A DNA stretch of 12,390 bases. Origin: JBCBJZ01 sp038522635. GTDB lineage: Bacteria; Pseudomonadota; Alphaproteobacteria; Rhizobiales; Hyphomicrobiaceae. The translations under genes and the position numbers were made by a program. The stretch lies in NCBI GenBank assembly GCA_038522635.1, contig JBCBJZ010000113.1, forward strand, positions 1 to 12,390, read 5' to 3'. The notes below the pieces were generated by a model. It searched no databases. It saw nothing but the letters and a program-made list of their open reading frames with translations, and had not been told where the DNA came from. Within the stretch, counting starts at the first letter, position 1. Every line of letters begins with the position of its first letter. Of this stretch, positions 1 through 5,941 are shown piece after piece.

Positions 1-2
1 TG

Positions 3-182
3 CGGGATGAATATCTCAATGAACATCTGTTCCGCAGCTACAGGCATGCACGCGATATCATCGAGGAATGGCGCATCGACTACAATCTGTACAGGCCCCA
101 TACGAGCCTCGACGGACTCACACCGAACGAATTTGCAACCCGGTCCAACCAGGACCAAACACAGAACAGACTCTGGTTATAA
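3..182 (+). CDS. IS3-family transposase OrfB, C-terminal fragment
   Basis: This is an open frame without a start, because it enters from the left edge, and it ends at TAA 180-182. The 59 visible residues match the end of the IS3-family integrase core (rve domain). They start RDEYLNEHLF, just after the region where the catalytic Glu of the DDE triad is expected. They continue through the WRIDYN and RPHTSLDGLTPNEFA motifs and finish in NRLWL. No catalytic residue is visible. The enzyme would cut and join the ends of its own IS. Codon choice is less G/C-biased at third positions than in the neighbouring chromosomal genes, which fits horizontal origin. Whether the upstream part is intact is unknown. 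Confidence 0.8.
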   Translation, partial: RDEYLNEHLFRSYRHARDIIEEWRIDYNLYRPHTSLDGLTPNEFATRSNQDQTQNRLWL

Positions 183-196
183 TCCCGGACACAAAA

Positions 197-208
197 GGGG
201 CAGGGTCA
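197..208. repeat. IS3-family right terminal inverted repeat
   Basis: GGGGCAGGGTCA lies 14 nt downstream of the transposase stop codon and ends in CA, as expected for the outer tip of an IS3-family element. Its partner left repeat is outside the window. The exact outer boundary at 208 is inferred from the terminal CA. Confidence 0.55.
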
Positions 209-215
209 GGTGCTG

Positions 216-725
216 TCACTTGAAAGGCGCCATGCCGCCGCGCGCCAGCTCGTCGGCGCGCTCGTTTTCCGGGTGGCCGGCGTGCCCCTTCACCCAGTGC
301 CAACGCACCTGATGACGCGCGACAGCCGCTTGCAGCGCCTGCCACAGTTCAGCGTTCTTGACCGGCTTCTTGGCCGCCGTCTTCCAGCCGTTGCGTTGCC
401 ACCCTTTGATCCACTTGGTGATGCCGTCGCGCACGTAGGTCGAATCGGTGTGCAGATCGACCTCGCAACGGCGGTTCAGGTGGTTGAGCGCTTCGATGGC
501 CGCGCTCAATTCCATGCGGTTGTTCGTGGTGCCCGCTTCGCCGCCCGACAGCTCTTTGCGGTGTTTCCCGCTGATCAGGATCGCGCCCCAGCCGCCCGGG
601 CCCGGATTGCCCGAACAAGCACCATCGGTGTAAATCGTGACAGCGCTCAGCGCGCCATCGCCTGCAGCGGCAGCCGGCGCGTCACGCGTTCCCGCGCCCT
701 CGCGCGCGCTCTCAACCGTGCTCAT
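216..725 (-). CDS. rnhA: Ribonuclease HI
   Basis: RNase HI cleaves the RNA strand of RNA-DNA hybrids (R-loops, Okazaki primers) in the cytoplasm. The 169-residue protein carries the full one-domain family signature. The catalytic acidic residues are Asp34 in IYTDGACSGNPG, Glu72 in NNRMELSA, Asp94 in HTDSTYV and Asp158 in ENERADELA. The flexible-loop His148 is in VKGHAGHPEN. About 25 N-terminal residues precede the usual start of the domain and are Ala-rich with no known role. The ATG (723-725) overlaps the thrB stop as ATGA, and AAGGGG lies just upstream, so translation is probably coupled to thrB. It is the last gene of the ispH-thrB-rnhA operon. An IS end sits 7 bp past its stop codon, so any original downstream terminator has been displaced. 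Confidence 0.96.
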   Translation of the reverse strand: MSTVESAREGAGTRDAPAAAAGDGALSAVTIYTDGACSGNPGPGGWGAILISGKHRKELSGGEAGTTNNRMELSAAIEALNHLNRRCEVDLHTDSTYVRDGITKWIKGWQRNGWKTAAKKPVKNAELWQALQAAVARHQVRWHWVKGHAGHPENERADELARGGMAPFK

Positions 726-1729
726 GCGCTCACCCCTTCTTGTCGCACCGCAACGCTGTCGCCCCCTACCTCAAGCCCGTAGGCCGACGCATCATCGATC
801 GCCGCGTGAAAGCGTAGGCGCCGCAGGTAAGCCAGCGGATCATGCGGCTTCACCAGCGCGTCCTCCGGCGTGTTCAGCCAGTCGTAAGCGCGCGTCAGCA
901 AAAAGCGCAGCGCAGCTCCGCGTGCCAACAGCGGCAACGCTTCGCACTCCTGCGGTTCAAGCGCGCGCACGCTCGTATAGCCGCGCAACAGCGCCTGCCC
1001 CTTGGTGATGTTGAAGGCATGGTCCGCTTCAAAGCACCACGCGTTCAGGCAGACGGCGACATCGTAGGCGAGCGCATCATTGCAGGCGAAGTAAAAGTCG
1101 ATCAGCCCGGTGACGTCATCGCCGCGGAAAAACACGTTGTCGGGGAAGAGATCAGCGTGGATCACGCCGCGTGGCAGGGTGGTTGGCCAGGCGCGCTCCA
1201 GCGTCAGCAAGTGCTCTTCGATGGTGGCGGCAAGCCCTGGCGCGATGCGATCGGCGTGAGGCGCAAACCGATCGTACAGCGGGCGCCAATCGGCGACGCC
1301 CAGGGCGTTCGCCCGGGTCAACCTGAAGTCGCTGCCGGCCTGGTGCAGCTTTGCGAGCGCTGCACCAACGGCTTCGCATTGGGCCACCTTGGGCTTACGC
1401 GGCCAAACGCCTTCCAGGAACGTCACCAGCACGGCTGGCCGATCCGCCAGACGACCGAGCAGGACGCCATCGCGGGTGGCAACGGGCGTGGCGCACGCGA
1501 GCCCGGCGCGCGCCAGATGGTCCATCAGCCCTAGAAAGAAGGGCAGGTCGTCAGGGTCCACGCGGCGCTCATAGAGCGTCAGAATGAACGGCGCCTTGCT
1601 GGTCTGCACGAAGTAGTTCGTGTTCTCGACGCCCTCAGCGATGCCCTTGAAGGACAACAGCGCGCCCACATCGTAGGCGGCGAGAAAGTCACTCAGCGCA
1701 TCATCGCTGACCTCGGTGTAGACCGCCAT
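722..1729 (-). CDS. thrB: Homoserine kinase (kinase-fold, APH-like type)
   Basis: Phosphorylates homoserine with ATP to O-phosphohomoserine, the penultimate step of threonine synthesis. The 335-residue sequence belongs to the aminoglycoside-phosphotransferase-like (choline-kinase fold) type of ThrB found in alphaproteobacteria and pseudomonads, not the GHMP type of E. coli. Visible features are the N-terminal VSDDALSDFLAAYDVG segment, the nucleotide-binding lobe with EGVENTNYFV (residues 32-41), the catalytic HADLFPDN loop (191-198, Asp193 as catalytic base) and the metal-binding DFYFA motif (211-215, Asp211). The length is normal for this type. It starts 4 bp after the ispH stop and its own stop overlaps the rnhA start, which implies one transcript. 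The family resembles other small-molecule kinases, but the operon context and motif set favour ThrB. Confidence 0.94.
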   Translation of the reverse strand: MAVYTEVSDDALSDFLAAYDVGALLSFKGIAEGVENTNYFVQTSKAPFILTLYERRVDPDDLPFFLGLMDHLARAGLACATPVATRDGVLLGRLADRPAVLVTFLEGVWPRKPKVAQCEAVGAALAKLHQAGSDFRLTRANALGVADWRPLYDRFAPHADRIAPGLAATIEEHLLTLERAWPTTLPRGVIHADLFPDNVFFRGDDVTGLIDFYFACNDALAYDVAVCLNAWCFEADHAFNITKGQALLRGYTSVRALEPQECEALPLLARGAALRFLLTRAYDWLNTPEDALVKPHDPLAYLRRLRFHAAIDDASAYGLEVGGDSVAVRQEGVSA

Positions 1730-1733
1730 CGCT

Positions 1734-2729
1734 TCAGGACGCCTCGCGCAGCGCGCGCGGGACGTTGAACGCGATGCGTTCTTCTGCCGTCACCACGTCT
1801 TCGATCTTCGCGTCGCGCTGCGCTTTGAGCGCCGACACGATCTCATCGACGATTACCTCAGGCGCGGAGGCACCCGCCGTGACGCCAACGGTGCTGATCC
1901 CTTCCAACGCCTGCCACGGGATTTCGCTTGCGCGCTGCACCAGGAACGCATCGCGGGCACCAGCACGCTTGGCGACTTCGACAAGCCGCAGCGAGTTTGA
2001 ACTGTTGGGCGCGCCAACCACCAGCACGATGTCGGCGCGCGCCGCGATCACCTTGACGGCCTCCTGGCGGTTGGTGGTCGCGTAACAGATATCATCCTTG
2101 TGCGGGACGGCGATGGTGGGGAAGCGCTCCTTCAGCACAGCAACGATCTCGGCCGTGTCATCCACGGAAAGCGTGGTCTGCGTGATGTAGGCGAGTTTGC
2201 TGGCGTCCTTGGGTTCGAACGCGCGCGCATCGGCGACCGTCTCGATCAAGCGCACCGCGTGGTCCGGCAGTTGCCCCATGGTGCCGATGACTTCAGGGTG
2301 CCCCTCATGGCCGATCAACACGATCTCAAGGCCGGATTCGTGATGGCGCTCGGCTTCGACGTGCACCTTCGAGACGAGCGGGCAGGTGGCGTCGAAATAG
2401 AGCATGTTGCGCGCTTTGGCGGCGGCGGGCACCGCCTTGGGAACGCCGTGGGCGGAAAAGATCACCGGCGCATCGGTCTCAGGGATTTCATCCAGCTCTT
2501 CGACGAACACCGCACCTTTGGCTTCAAGGCTTTCGACCACATAACGGTTGTGCACGATCTCGTGGCGCACGTAGACCGGCGCCCCGTAACGTTCCAACGC
2601 CAGTTCCACGATCTGGATGGCGCGGTCGACGCCGGCGCAGAACCCGCGTGGGGCTGCCATCAGAATTGTGAGCGGGGCCTTGTCCACGGCTTGGGCCTGA
2701 GACGCGGAAGTTTCAGAGGTGGTGGTCAT
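1734..2729 (-). CDS. ispH: 4-hydroxy-3-methylbut-2-enyl diphosphate reductase
   Basis: Last enzyme of the MEP (non-mevalonate) pathway. It reduces HMBPP to IPP and DMAPP using a 4Fe-4S cluster. The 331 residues include the three cluster cysteines Cys31 (PRGFCAGVDRA), Cys116 (ATCPLVSKVH) and Cys215 (DDICYATTNRQ). Substrate-pocket residues are also visible: His60 (HEIVHNRYVV), His94 (FSAHGV), and His144 and Glu146 (HEGHPEVIGT). An 18-residue polar N-terminal extension precedes the fold. The ATG at 2727-2729 is preceded by AAGAAAGAG. It is the first gene of a compact operon with thrB and rnhA, and its leader contains a 24-bp tandem repeat (2737-2784). Every active-site residue checked is present, so it should be functional. 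Confidence 0.97.
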   Translation of the reverse strand: MTTTSETSASQAQAVDKAPLTILMAAPRGFCAGVDRAIQIVELALERYGAPVYVRHEIVHNRYVVESLEAKGAVFVEELDEIPETDAPVIFSAHGVPKAVPAAAKARNMLYFDATCPLVSKVHVEAERHHESGLEIVLIGHEGHPEVIGTMGQLPDHAVRLIETVADARAFEPKDASKLAYITQTTLSVDDTAEIVAVLKERFPTIAVPHKDDICYATTNRQEAVKVIAARADIVLVVGAPNSSNSLRLVEVAKRAGARDAFLVQRASEIPWQALEGISTVGVTAGASAPEVIVDEIVSALKAQRDAKIEDVVTAEERIAFNVPRALREAS

Positions 2730-2736
2730 GATGCTC

Positions 2737-2784
2737 TTTCTTACGGATCGCTGGGCGCAAGTTCTTACGAATCACCGGGCGCGA
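2737..2784. repeat. Imperfect 24-bp tandem repeat in the ispH leader
   Basis: Two adjacent 24-nt units (2737-2760 and 2761-2784) agree at 19 of 24 positions. Both contain TTCTTACG, then ATC, then a GGGCGC block. They begin 7 bp upstream of the ispH start codon, and the first unit covers part of its ribosome-binding region. This could be a simple duplication or a repeated binding site. No function is evident from sequence alone. Confidence 0.6.
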
Positions 2785-3023
2785 GGCCGGCTCGCAAGAC
2801 GCTGACGGTTCTGAAGGAACGCCTTTCAAGCACTCAACCCGCAGTTAGGGCCGCGCGCACGTCACGTCTATCGCTCAATGTTGCTGCAAGGTGACAATTT
2901 TGGCCGTCTCTGCCTTGAAACCGCCAGCTCCTCTCGGTTTACACCTTAGCAGGGCTGACCATTTGCCGTAAGCGGTGACTGGGGACAGGCGCGTGCTGAG
3001 CGATGTTCGCCGGGTTGAATCAG

Positions 3024-3051
3024 CTAGTCTGGGTCGATCGGGCAGGACTAG
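3024..3051. repeat. Short inverted repeat CTAGTC / GACTAG
   Basis: CTAGTC (3024-3029) pairs perfectly with GACTAG (3046-3051) across 16 nt. TG and CA next to the arms could add two more pairs with a one-base bulge. The CTAG core is generally infrequent in proteobacterial DNA. It lies upstream of the lipoprotein gene and beside the stronger palindrome at 3064-3083. It may be a weak hairpin or a half of a binding region; the arms are short enough to arise by chance. Confidence 0.3.
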
Positions 3052-3063
3052 GCCAGCGCGTAA

Positions 3064-3083
3064 GGTTGCACGAGGGTGCAACC
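3064..3083. promoter_or_regulatory. Perfect 8-bp palindrome, candidate operator or hairpin
   Basis: GGTTGCAC (3064-3071) and GTGCAACC (3076-3083) are exact reverse complements around a GAGG tetranucleotide. The element lies 79-98 bp upstream of the longest possible start of the lipoprotein gene (3162). The symmetry fits a dimeric repressor site or a stable RNA stem-loop. There is no T-run, so it does not look like an intrinsic terminator. The spacing does not fit the NtrC consensus, and I do not recognise a cognate regulator. Confidence 0.45.
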
Positions 3084-3215
3084 GCGTTGCGTGCCAGCTT
3101 GCCAGGCTGAGCGACAGGGATTTGGGGTCAAGCGCGACACGTTGGGTGTGCAGCGAGGCTTATGGGGACCGGACAACACATGGCCGTTGAGCGCGATCAA
3201 CCTTCGGATGGGGCA

Positions 3216-3875
3216 ATGCAGAGGCGCTTTGGGCTTGCCCGCAAACCGCGCGGCACGAGGCTTGGTGCCCTGATGGTTGCCGCCTTGTGCGTCCCGCTTG
3301 GCGCCTGCGGCATCTCGTCGTTGACTTCCGGCATCGGCGGCAGCGTGTTCGGCGGCAGCCAGAAGAAGACGCAGGTTCGCCAGGTGACGCCGGAATCGTT
3401 ACTGTCGGCGGCGAAATCGGATGCCAACGGTGGACCGGCCGCAACCGGTATCGCACTCGGCTGCCCCAGCTTTGAGCCTTGGCCTCGCGACAACACGCTG
3501 ACGATCTATGAGCCTGGCCGTTCGGGCGAAGGGCTGGCGATCATTCACCGCGGCGAGATCACGAAGACAGCCCGGGAATGCCAGATCGAACCGGGCCGCA
3601 TTACCGTGAAATATGGGTTTTCAGGCCGTGTCCTGCTCGGCCCTCGCGGCCAGCCCGGTATCGTGACGCTGCCGATCAACGTGTTCGTCACAGACGCCAG
3701 CCGCGCGCGGTTGCGCACCGAAACCATGCAAGTCCAGGTGCCCGTCGCCCTCGATAAACCGATTGGCTACTTCTCAACCGTGCGCACGGTCTCCTTCGAG
3801 ATCCCGCAAGGTGTGCGCCCGGCCGACTTTAAGGTTTACGTCGGCTTCAAGCAGAACGCACCAGGCGCCGGCTGA
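3216..3875 (+). CDS. Putative lipoprotein of unknown function
   Basis: I do not recognise the family. From the ATG at 3216 the protein is 219 residues and starts with a basic n-region (MQRRFGLARKPRGTR). A hydrophobic stretch (LGALMVAALCVPL) and a lipobox LGAC follow, with the lipidated Cys at residue 31, so it should be anchored in the inner or outer membrane facing the periplasm. The mature part has a Gly/Ser-rich linker (SGIGGSVFGG), two further cysteines (in ALGCPSFEP and ARECQIEP) that could form a disulfide, and a C-terminal half of alternating hydrophobic residues suggesting a beta-sandwich. In-frame ATGs at 3162 and 3180 are also possible. I prefer 3216 because GGA lies 7 nt upstream and the signal peptide then has normal length. 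It stands alone, 163 bp before the next gene. Confidence 0.8.
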   Translation: MQRRFGLARKPRGTRLGALMVAALCVPLGACGISSLTSGIGGSVFGGSQKKTQVRQVTPESLLSAAKSDANGGPAATGIALGCPSFEPWPRDNTLTIYEPGRSGEGLAIIHRGEITKTARECQIEPGRITVKYGFSGRVLLGPRGQPGIVTLPINVFVTDASRARLRTETMQVQVPVALDKPIGYFSTVRTVSFEIPQGVRPADFKVYVGFKQNAPGAG

Positions 3876-3881
3876 TCGAAA

Positions 3882-3903
3882 CGCGCGCTACCTGTTGCGC
3901 GCG
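3882..3903 (+). terminator. GC-rich stem-loop after the lipoprotein gene
   Basis: CGCGCGC (3882-3888) pairs with GCGCGCG (3897-3903) around an 8-nt loop, 6 bp after the lipoprotein stop codon. A strong 7-bp GC stem at this place suggests a transcription end or an mRNA 3' stabiliser. No U-tract follows, so intrinsic termination is uncertain. Confidence 0.35.
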
Positions 3904-4038
3904 GCCTCAAACCACAGCAAATATTGCTCATGGCGATGGCGCGCCCCTGACCGGACGCCATTATTAACACGCGGGCGAAATGCGCCGTCGCGCGCAAAGC
4001 CTGCGCCGATCCGGCGACACCATGGCTGGCTGAGTAAT

Positions 4039-4416
4039 ATGGCTGCTGAATACTACAGCGAAGACCACCTCTTCATCCGCGTTGACGGCGATATCGCAAC
4101 GGTCGGCCTCAGCGACCACGCGATCGCGCTTTGGGGCGAGATCGAGTTCGTCGAACTACCCGATAAGGGCGATGAAGCGGTGCGCGGCGATGACATCGCG
4201 GTTGCCGAAACGGCTGACACATCGAACGACATCGTCGCCCCGCTTTCAGGCGAGATCACCGCGACCAACAAGAAAATCGCCGACAGCATGGACCTCATCA
4301 ATTCTGATCCCCAAGGCAGCGGCTGGCTGTTTCGGATCAGGCTGAATGATGAGGGCGAGCTCTCCGAGTTGCTCGATGCGGACGCCTATGAAGCGCTTGT
4401 GGGGGATGAAGAATGA
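4039..4416 (+). CDS. GcvH-like protein lacking the lipoyl-lysine
   Basis: A 125-residue protein that aligns along its whole length with the glycine cleavage H protein: the EYYSEDHLFIRVDGDIATVGLSDHA start, the LWGEIEFVELP strand pair, APLSGEITATN (67-77) and the GSGWLFRIRL and LLDADAYEALV end. The attachment lysine is absent. E. coli GcvH (recalled) reads AVAESVKAASD, whereas this protein reads AVAETADTSND, placing Asp60 (codon GAC, 4216-4218) at the lysine position. There is no other lysine in the hairpin loop. It therefore cannot carry lipoate in the normal way or shuttle the aminomethyl group. No gcvT, gcvP or lipoate ligase gene is nearby. Its stop overlaps the start of the deacetylase gene as ATGA. 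The start at 4039 is chosen by homology; the ribosome-binding site is weak. A structural or binding role is possible. Confidence 0.9.
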   Translation: MAAEYYSEDHLFIRVDGDIATVGLSDHAIALWGEIEFVELPDKGDEAVRGDDIAVAETADTSNDIVAPLSGEITATNKKIADSMDLINSDPQGSGWLFRIRLNDEGELSELLDADAYEALVGDEE

Positions 4417-5426
4417 GCGCCCGGCGCGCCTGTTGGCCGCTCCAAGCTCTGCGCCACCGCACCGGTGATGAGCGCATCCGCCAGAACCTGAAGAGCGCCT
4501 ACCGCCCCGTACCGAAATCTGCGCGCGGGCCCCGCGCAAAACCTCAAGCGACCTGGAAAGCGATCCGCCGCGTGGCGCTGCCGGGGCGCACCAAACTCGT
4601 CGCCCTCACCTTTGATCTGTGCGAGCAACCCCACGAGATCTCCGGCTACCAGGGCACGATCGTCGATTTCCTGCGCCGTGAGAACGTCGCGGCGACCTTC
4701 TTTGCCGGTGGCAAGTGGATGCTGACCCACCCCGAACGCGCGCAGCAACTGATGGCCGACCCGCTCTTCGAGATCGGCAACCACGCCTGGGAACATCGTA
4801 ATTTCCGCCTGCTCAACGCCCGGCAAATTCACGATGAGATCGCCCACGCGCAAGTCGCTTACACGCAGGTGCGCGAACGTCTCGTCGCCCGCGGCTGCCT
4901 GGCGCGCAACGGGCAAAGCGTCCGCCGCATTGCGCCGCCCACGATGACGCTGTTCCGCTTTCCCTTCGGCGCCTGCAAAGCCCAAGCGCTGCGCGGCGTG
5001 CAACGGGCGGGGCTGCACACCATCCAGTGGGATGTCTCATCGGCCGATCCGTGGCGCGGTATGACGACGGCGAAAATGGTGCCGCATGTGCTCAAGCGTA
5101 CGCGCTCAGGGTCGATTTTGCTGTTTCACGCGAACGGTCGCGGCTGGCATACGCCGCAAAGCCTGCCGCTCATCGTGACCGCGCTTAAGAAGCGAGGTTA
5201 CCGTTTTGCCACCGTCACCGATTTGCTCGCGCAGCGTGGCGCGCGCCCGGTGTTGGCCGACACCTGCTTTGATGCCCGCCCTGGCGATAGCGAGCGTTAC
5301 GACGACGTCTCTGCCCGGCTCCATGCCAAGTACGAACGCTTTTACGCCCGGTTCGGCTTCCGCCCCAGTGCGGGCAACGGCGACAGCGTCCCAGCGCGCG
5401 AACAGCCTTGGGAGCGGTCGCGGTGA
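4413..5426 (+). CDS. NodB-type polysaccharide deacetylase family protein (CE4-like)
   Basis: A 337-residue member of the polysaccharide deacetylase (NodB homology) family, which typically removes N- or O-acetyl groups from sugars with a divalent metal. Motifs in order are TFDLCEQ (Asp68), NHAWEH (metal ligands His124 and His128), FRFPFG (Arg182), QWDVSSADPW (Asp207) and LLFHANGRGWHT (His239). Motif 1 lacks the usual second Asp of TFDD; Leu69 takes its place and Glu71 follows closely. The N-terminal 55 residues are basic and Pro-rich, with no clear signal peptide or membrane segment, so a cytoplasmic location or an unrecognised export route is possible. The C-terminal region after about residue 275 is outside the domain. 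The start overlaps the GcvH-like stop (ATGA) and the stop overlaps the GNAT start (GTGA), so the three are one coupled unit. The substrate is not predictable. Confidence 0.9.
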   Translation: MSARRACWPLQALRHRTGDERIRQNLKSAYRPVPKSARGPRAKPQATWKAIRRVALPGRTKLVALTFDLCEQPHEISGYQGTIVDFLRRENVAATFFAGGKWMLTHPERAQQLMADPLFEIGNHAWEHRNFRLLNARQIHDEIAHAQVAYTQVRERLVARGCLARNGQSVRRIAPPTMTLFRFPFGACKAQALRGVQRAGLHTIQWDVSSADPWRGMTTAKMVPHVLKRTRSGSILLFHANGRGWHTPQSLPLIVTALKKRGYRFATVTDLLAQRGARPVLADTCFDARPGDSERYDDVSARLHAKYERFYARFGFRPSAGNGDSVPAREQPWERSR

Positions 5427-5914
5427 GCCCGCGCGCTGCCGCCTTTTCCCGCCGCCCGCTCAGCGCGCGCGATGCCGCCCACGCCGCCCCCATCCTGGCG
5501 AGCCTCGAACCCTGGTCCACGCTGGGCTTCGCGAGTGCCGGCCTTGAGCGCCACCTCAGCGGCGCGCCCGACGATGCAGACAGCACCAAACAACGCTGGG
5601 CGCTCTGCCTCGATGACGCTTTGGCGGGCGTGGCGGTGGTGCGCGCGCCCTGGCTGCGCGGCCCCTATCTGGAAACGATCGCGGTATTCCCCCACGCACA
5701 AGGACGCGGCATTGGCGCGGGCTTTCTCGCGCTCATGGAGGCTGACGCGCGCGCCGCCCACCAGAGCAACACCTGGCTCTGCGTCTCCGCCTTCAACCAT
5801 GCCGCACAGCGCTTTTACGCGCGCCAGGGCTACACGAAGGTGGCGCACCTGGATGGGCTGATCCGGCCTGACCAGGATGAACACCTGATGCGTAAGCGTC
5901 TTGACCTGACCTGA
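5423..5914 (+). CDS. GNAT-family N-acetyltransferase
   Basis: A 163-residue acetyltransferase of the GNAT fold that should transfer acetyl from acetyl-CoA to an amine. The acetyl-CoA pyrophosphate loop QGRGIGAG (93-100) follows the ETIAVFP strand. Motif B is FNHAAQRFYARQGYTKV (124-140), with the usual Asn/Ala and FYxxxGY pattern. I chose the GTG at 5423, which overlaps the deacetylase stop as GTGA and has GGGAG 8 nt upstream. A TTG at 5408 would add 5 residues. It is the third gene of the coupled set with the GcvH-like and deacetylase genes, so it may act on the same, unknown, substrate. GNAT sequences do not allow the acceptor to be named. Confidence 0.9.
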   Translation: MSPRAAAFSRRPLSARDAAHAAPILASLEPWSTLGFASAGLERHLSGAPDDADSTKQRWALCLDDALAGVAVVRAPWLRGPYLETIAVFPHAQGRGIGAGFLALMEADARAAHQSNTWLCVSAFNHAAQRFYARQGYTKVAHLDGLIRPDQDEHLMRKRLDLT

Positions 5915-5940
5915 ACGCTTCTTGCGCGCCCGTTGCGTTC
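5913..5940. terminator. Possible shared hairpin between convergent GNAT gene and panC
   Basis: GAACGC (5913-5918) and GCGTTC (5935-5940) are reverse complements separated by 16 nt. They fill the 27-bp gap between the two convergent genes. The position fits a bidirectional terminator, but the stem is short, the loop long and there is no T-run on either side. Confidence 0.2.
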
Positions 5941-5941
5941 C

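Larger units (their letters stand above)
1..208 (+). mobile_element. Right end of an IS3-family insertion sequence (truncated by window edge)
   Basis: The window opens inside an IS element. It shows the last 59 codons of an OrfB-type transposase followed by a short non-coding tail that ends in GGGGCAGGGTCA (197-208). This reads on the other strand as TGACCCTGCCCC, with the TG...CA tip typical of IS3-family ends. The IS ends about 7 bp before the rnhA stop codon (216-218). The left end and any target-site duplication lie outside the window, so completeness and activity cannot be judged. Assignment to the IS407 group is tentative and rests on the terminal repeat and the NRLWL-type transposase tail. 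Confidence 0.75.
2730..3215. other. Divergent intergenic region between ispH and the lipoprotein gene
   Basis: About 490 bp separate the two divergent genes and I see no convincing coding sequence. The region holds the ispH-proximal tandem repeat (2737-2784) and the inverted repeats at 3024-3051 and 3064-3083. A very weak minus-strand promoter candidate is TTGTCA (2892-2897) and GCGATA (2869-2874) with 17 bp spacing; only its -35 element is good. The region should contain promoters in both directions, but none is clear. Its length leaves room for a small RNA or an unrecognised small gene, and I cannot support either. Confidence 0.5.

Noticed and set aside
2100..2894. Long plus-strand open frame opposite ispH
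   Set aside because: It is antisense to a gene with all three cluster cysteines, has low-complexity composition typical of GC-rich shadow frames, and shows no domain.
3064..3083. NtrC binding site
   Set aside because: TGCAC and GTGCA half-sites are present, but the spacing is 4 bp rather than the roughly 7 bp of the NtrC consensus as I recall it.
2975..3190. Small plus-strand open frame in the ispH/lipoprotein spacer
   Set aside because: Arg/Ser-rich composition, no domain, no good ribosome-binding site, and it overlaps the palindromes.
3763..4038. In-frame upstream extension of the GcvH-like protein
   Set aside because: The extension overlaps the lipoprotein gene in another frame and has no GcvH homology. 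Family length and the YSEDH start fit the ATG at 4039.
4039..4416. Annotation as functional gcvH
   Set aside because: The lipoyl-lysine is absent and no glycine cleavage partner genes are nearby, so the gene symbol would mislead.
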